Of a DNA stretch of 5,391 nucleotides, positions 5,158 through 5,391 are shown piece after piece. The stretch's first letter is position 1. The number at the start of each line of letters is the position of its first letter. Below the pieces are notes generated by a model that was given only the letters and a program-made list of their open reading frames with translations, did not search any database and had not been told where the DNA came from. The position numbers and the translations under genes were made by a program. Source of the stretch: Chloroflexota bacterium (GTDB taxonomy: Bacteria > Chloroflexota > Anaerolineae > UBA1429); assembly GCA_012513725.1 (NCBI GenBank), contig JAAZBQ010000323.1, forward strand, positions 1-5,391. Reading direction: 5' to 3'.

Positions 5158-5391
5158 TTACCCGGCGACGAGCCGTGCCCGCGCCTCGGCGAGAATGGCC
5201 GGCACGTCGGCGGCCGCGACGCCGCCTCCCTGGGCCATGTGCGGCGCGCCGCCGCCACGCCCGCCGTGCGCCCCGAGCACCTCCCGCAGGAGCGTGCCCA
5301 TCTGCAGGGCCACGTCGGCCGAGCGGGCAAAGACGACCTGCGGCGCCGGCTCGAGCACCGCCAGGAGCGCCACCAGGCCGCCCTCCTGCAC
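5158..5391 (-). CDS. DHHA1-domain protein, C-terminal end (alanyl-tRNA editing type)
   Basis: Only the last 77 residues lie in the window and the frame is open to its edge, so the start is outside; the GTG at the edge is an internal Val. The tail has the DHHA1 signature: VVFARSADVALQMGTLLREV (19-38) followed by GGRGGGAPHMAQGGG (43-57), the glycine-rich motif shared by the C-terminal domains of alanyl-tRNA synthetase and long AlaX editing proteins. In those proteins DHHA1 assists recognition or clearing of mischarged tRNA(Ala). The FARSADVxxxMG wording and the short end after the glycine motif fit AlaX-type or stand-alone DHHA1 proteins better than AlaRS, but the catalytic part is not visible, so this is a preference only. 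A DHH-family phosphoesterase is the other option. It ends with TAA at 5158-5160, and the MBL-fold gene follows in the same direction. Confidence 0.75.
   Translation of the reverse strand: MQEGGLVALLAVLEPAPQVVFARSADVALQMGTLLREVLGAHGGRGGGAPHMAQGGGVAAADVPAILAEARARLVAG

Overview
The window is a GC-rich piece of a bacterial chromosome with six protein-coding genes, two of them cut by the window edges. No gene is recognisable as phage, plasmid or transposase. The best guess for the organism is an uncultured Chloroflexota-like bacterium. This rests on a CpXC-domain protein with a long repeat-rich tail, the DUF362 and PHP neighbours, and high-GC coding with frequent GTG starts. It is an inference from gene content only, with moderate to low confidence.

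Layout: three genes on the + strand (3-2577) converge on three genes on the - strand (2769-5391). The + side holds the C-terminal part of a DUF362 protein, a PHP-family phosphoesterase of the histidinol-phosphatase type that overlaps it by 4 bases, and, 50 bases further on, a CpXC zinc-ribbon protein of 446 residues. The - side, in order of transcription, holds the C-terminal end of a DHHA1-domain (alanyl-tRNA editing type) protein, a metallo-beta-lactamase-fold protein with an unusual set of metal-site residues, and hemW, the radical-SAM-related heme chaperone. The two sets look like two short transcription units meeting at about 2580-2768. No shared pathway is evident.

The most striking part is non-coding. 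Both gaps next to hemW contain an inverted-repeat element of about 170 bp (2591-2764 and 4028-4201). Each is built from two facing copies of the same ~47-base unit, and each unit carries four CGGAT words (some mutated) spaced 10, 9 and 9 bases. The upstream element has 37-base arms that are perfectly complementary; the downstream one is more worn (39 of 47 positions pair). Each has a smaller hairpin in its loop, and in the downstream element that hairpin looks like a bidirectional terminator between the converging genes. The repeat also creates a false N-terminal extension of hemW, so start choice matters there. No tRNA, rRNA, CRISPR array or riboswitch of a known class was recognised.
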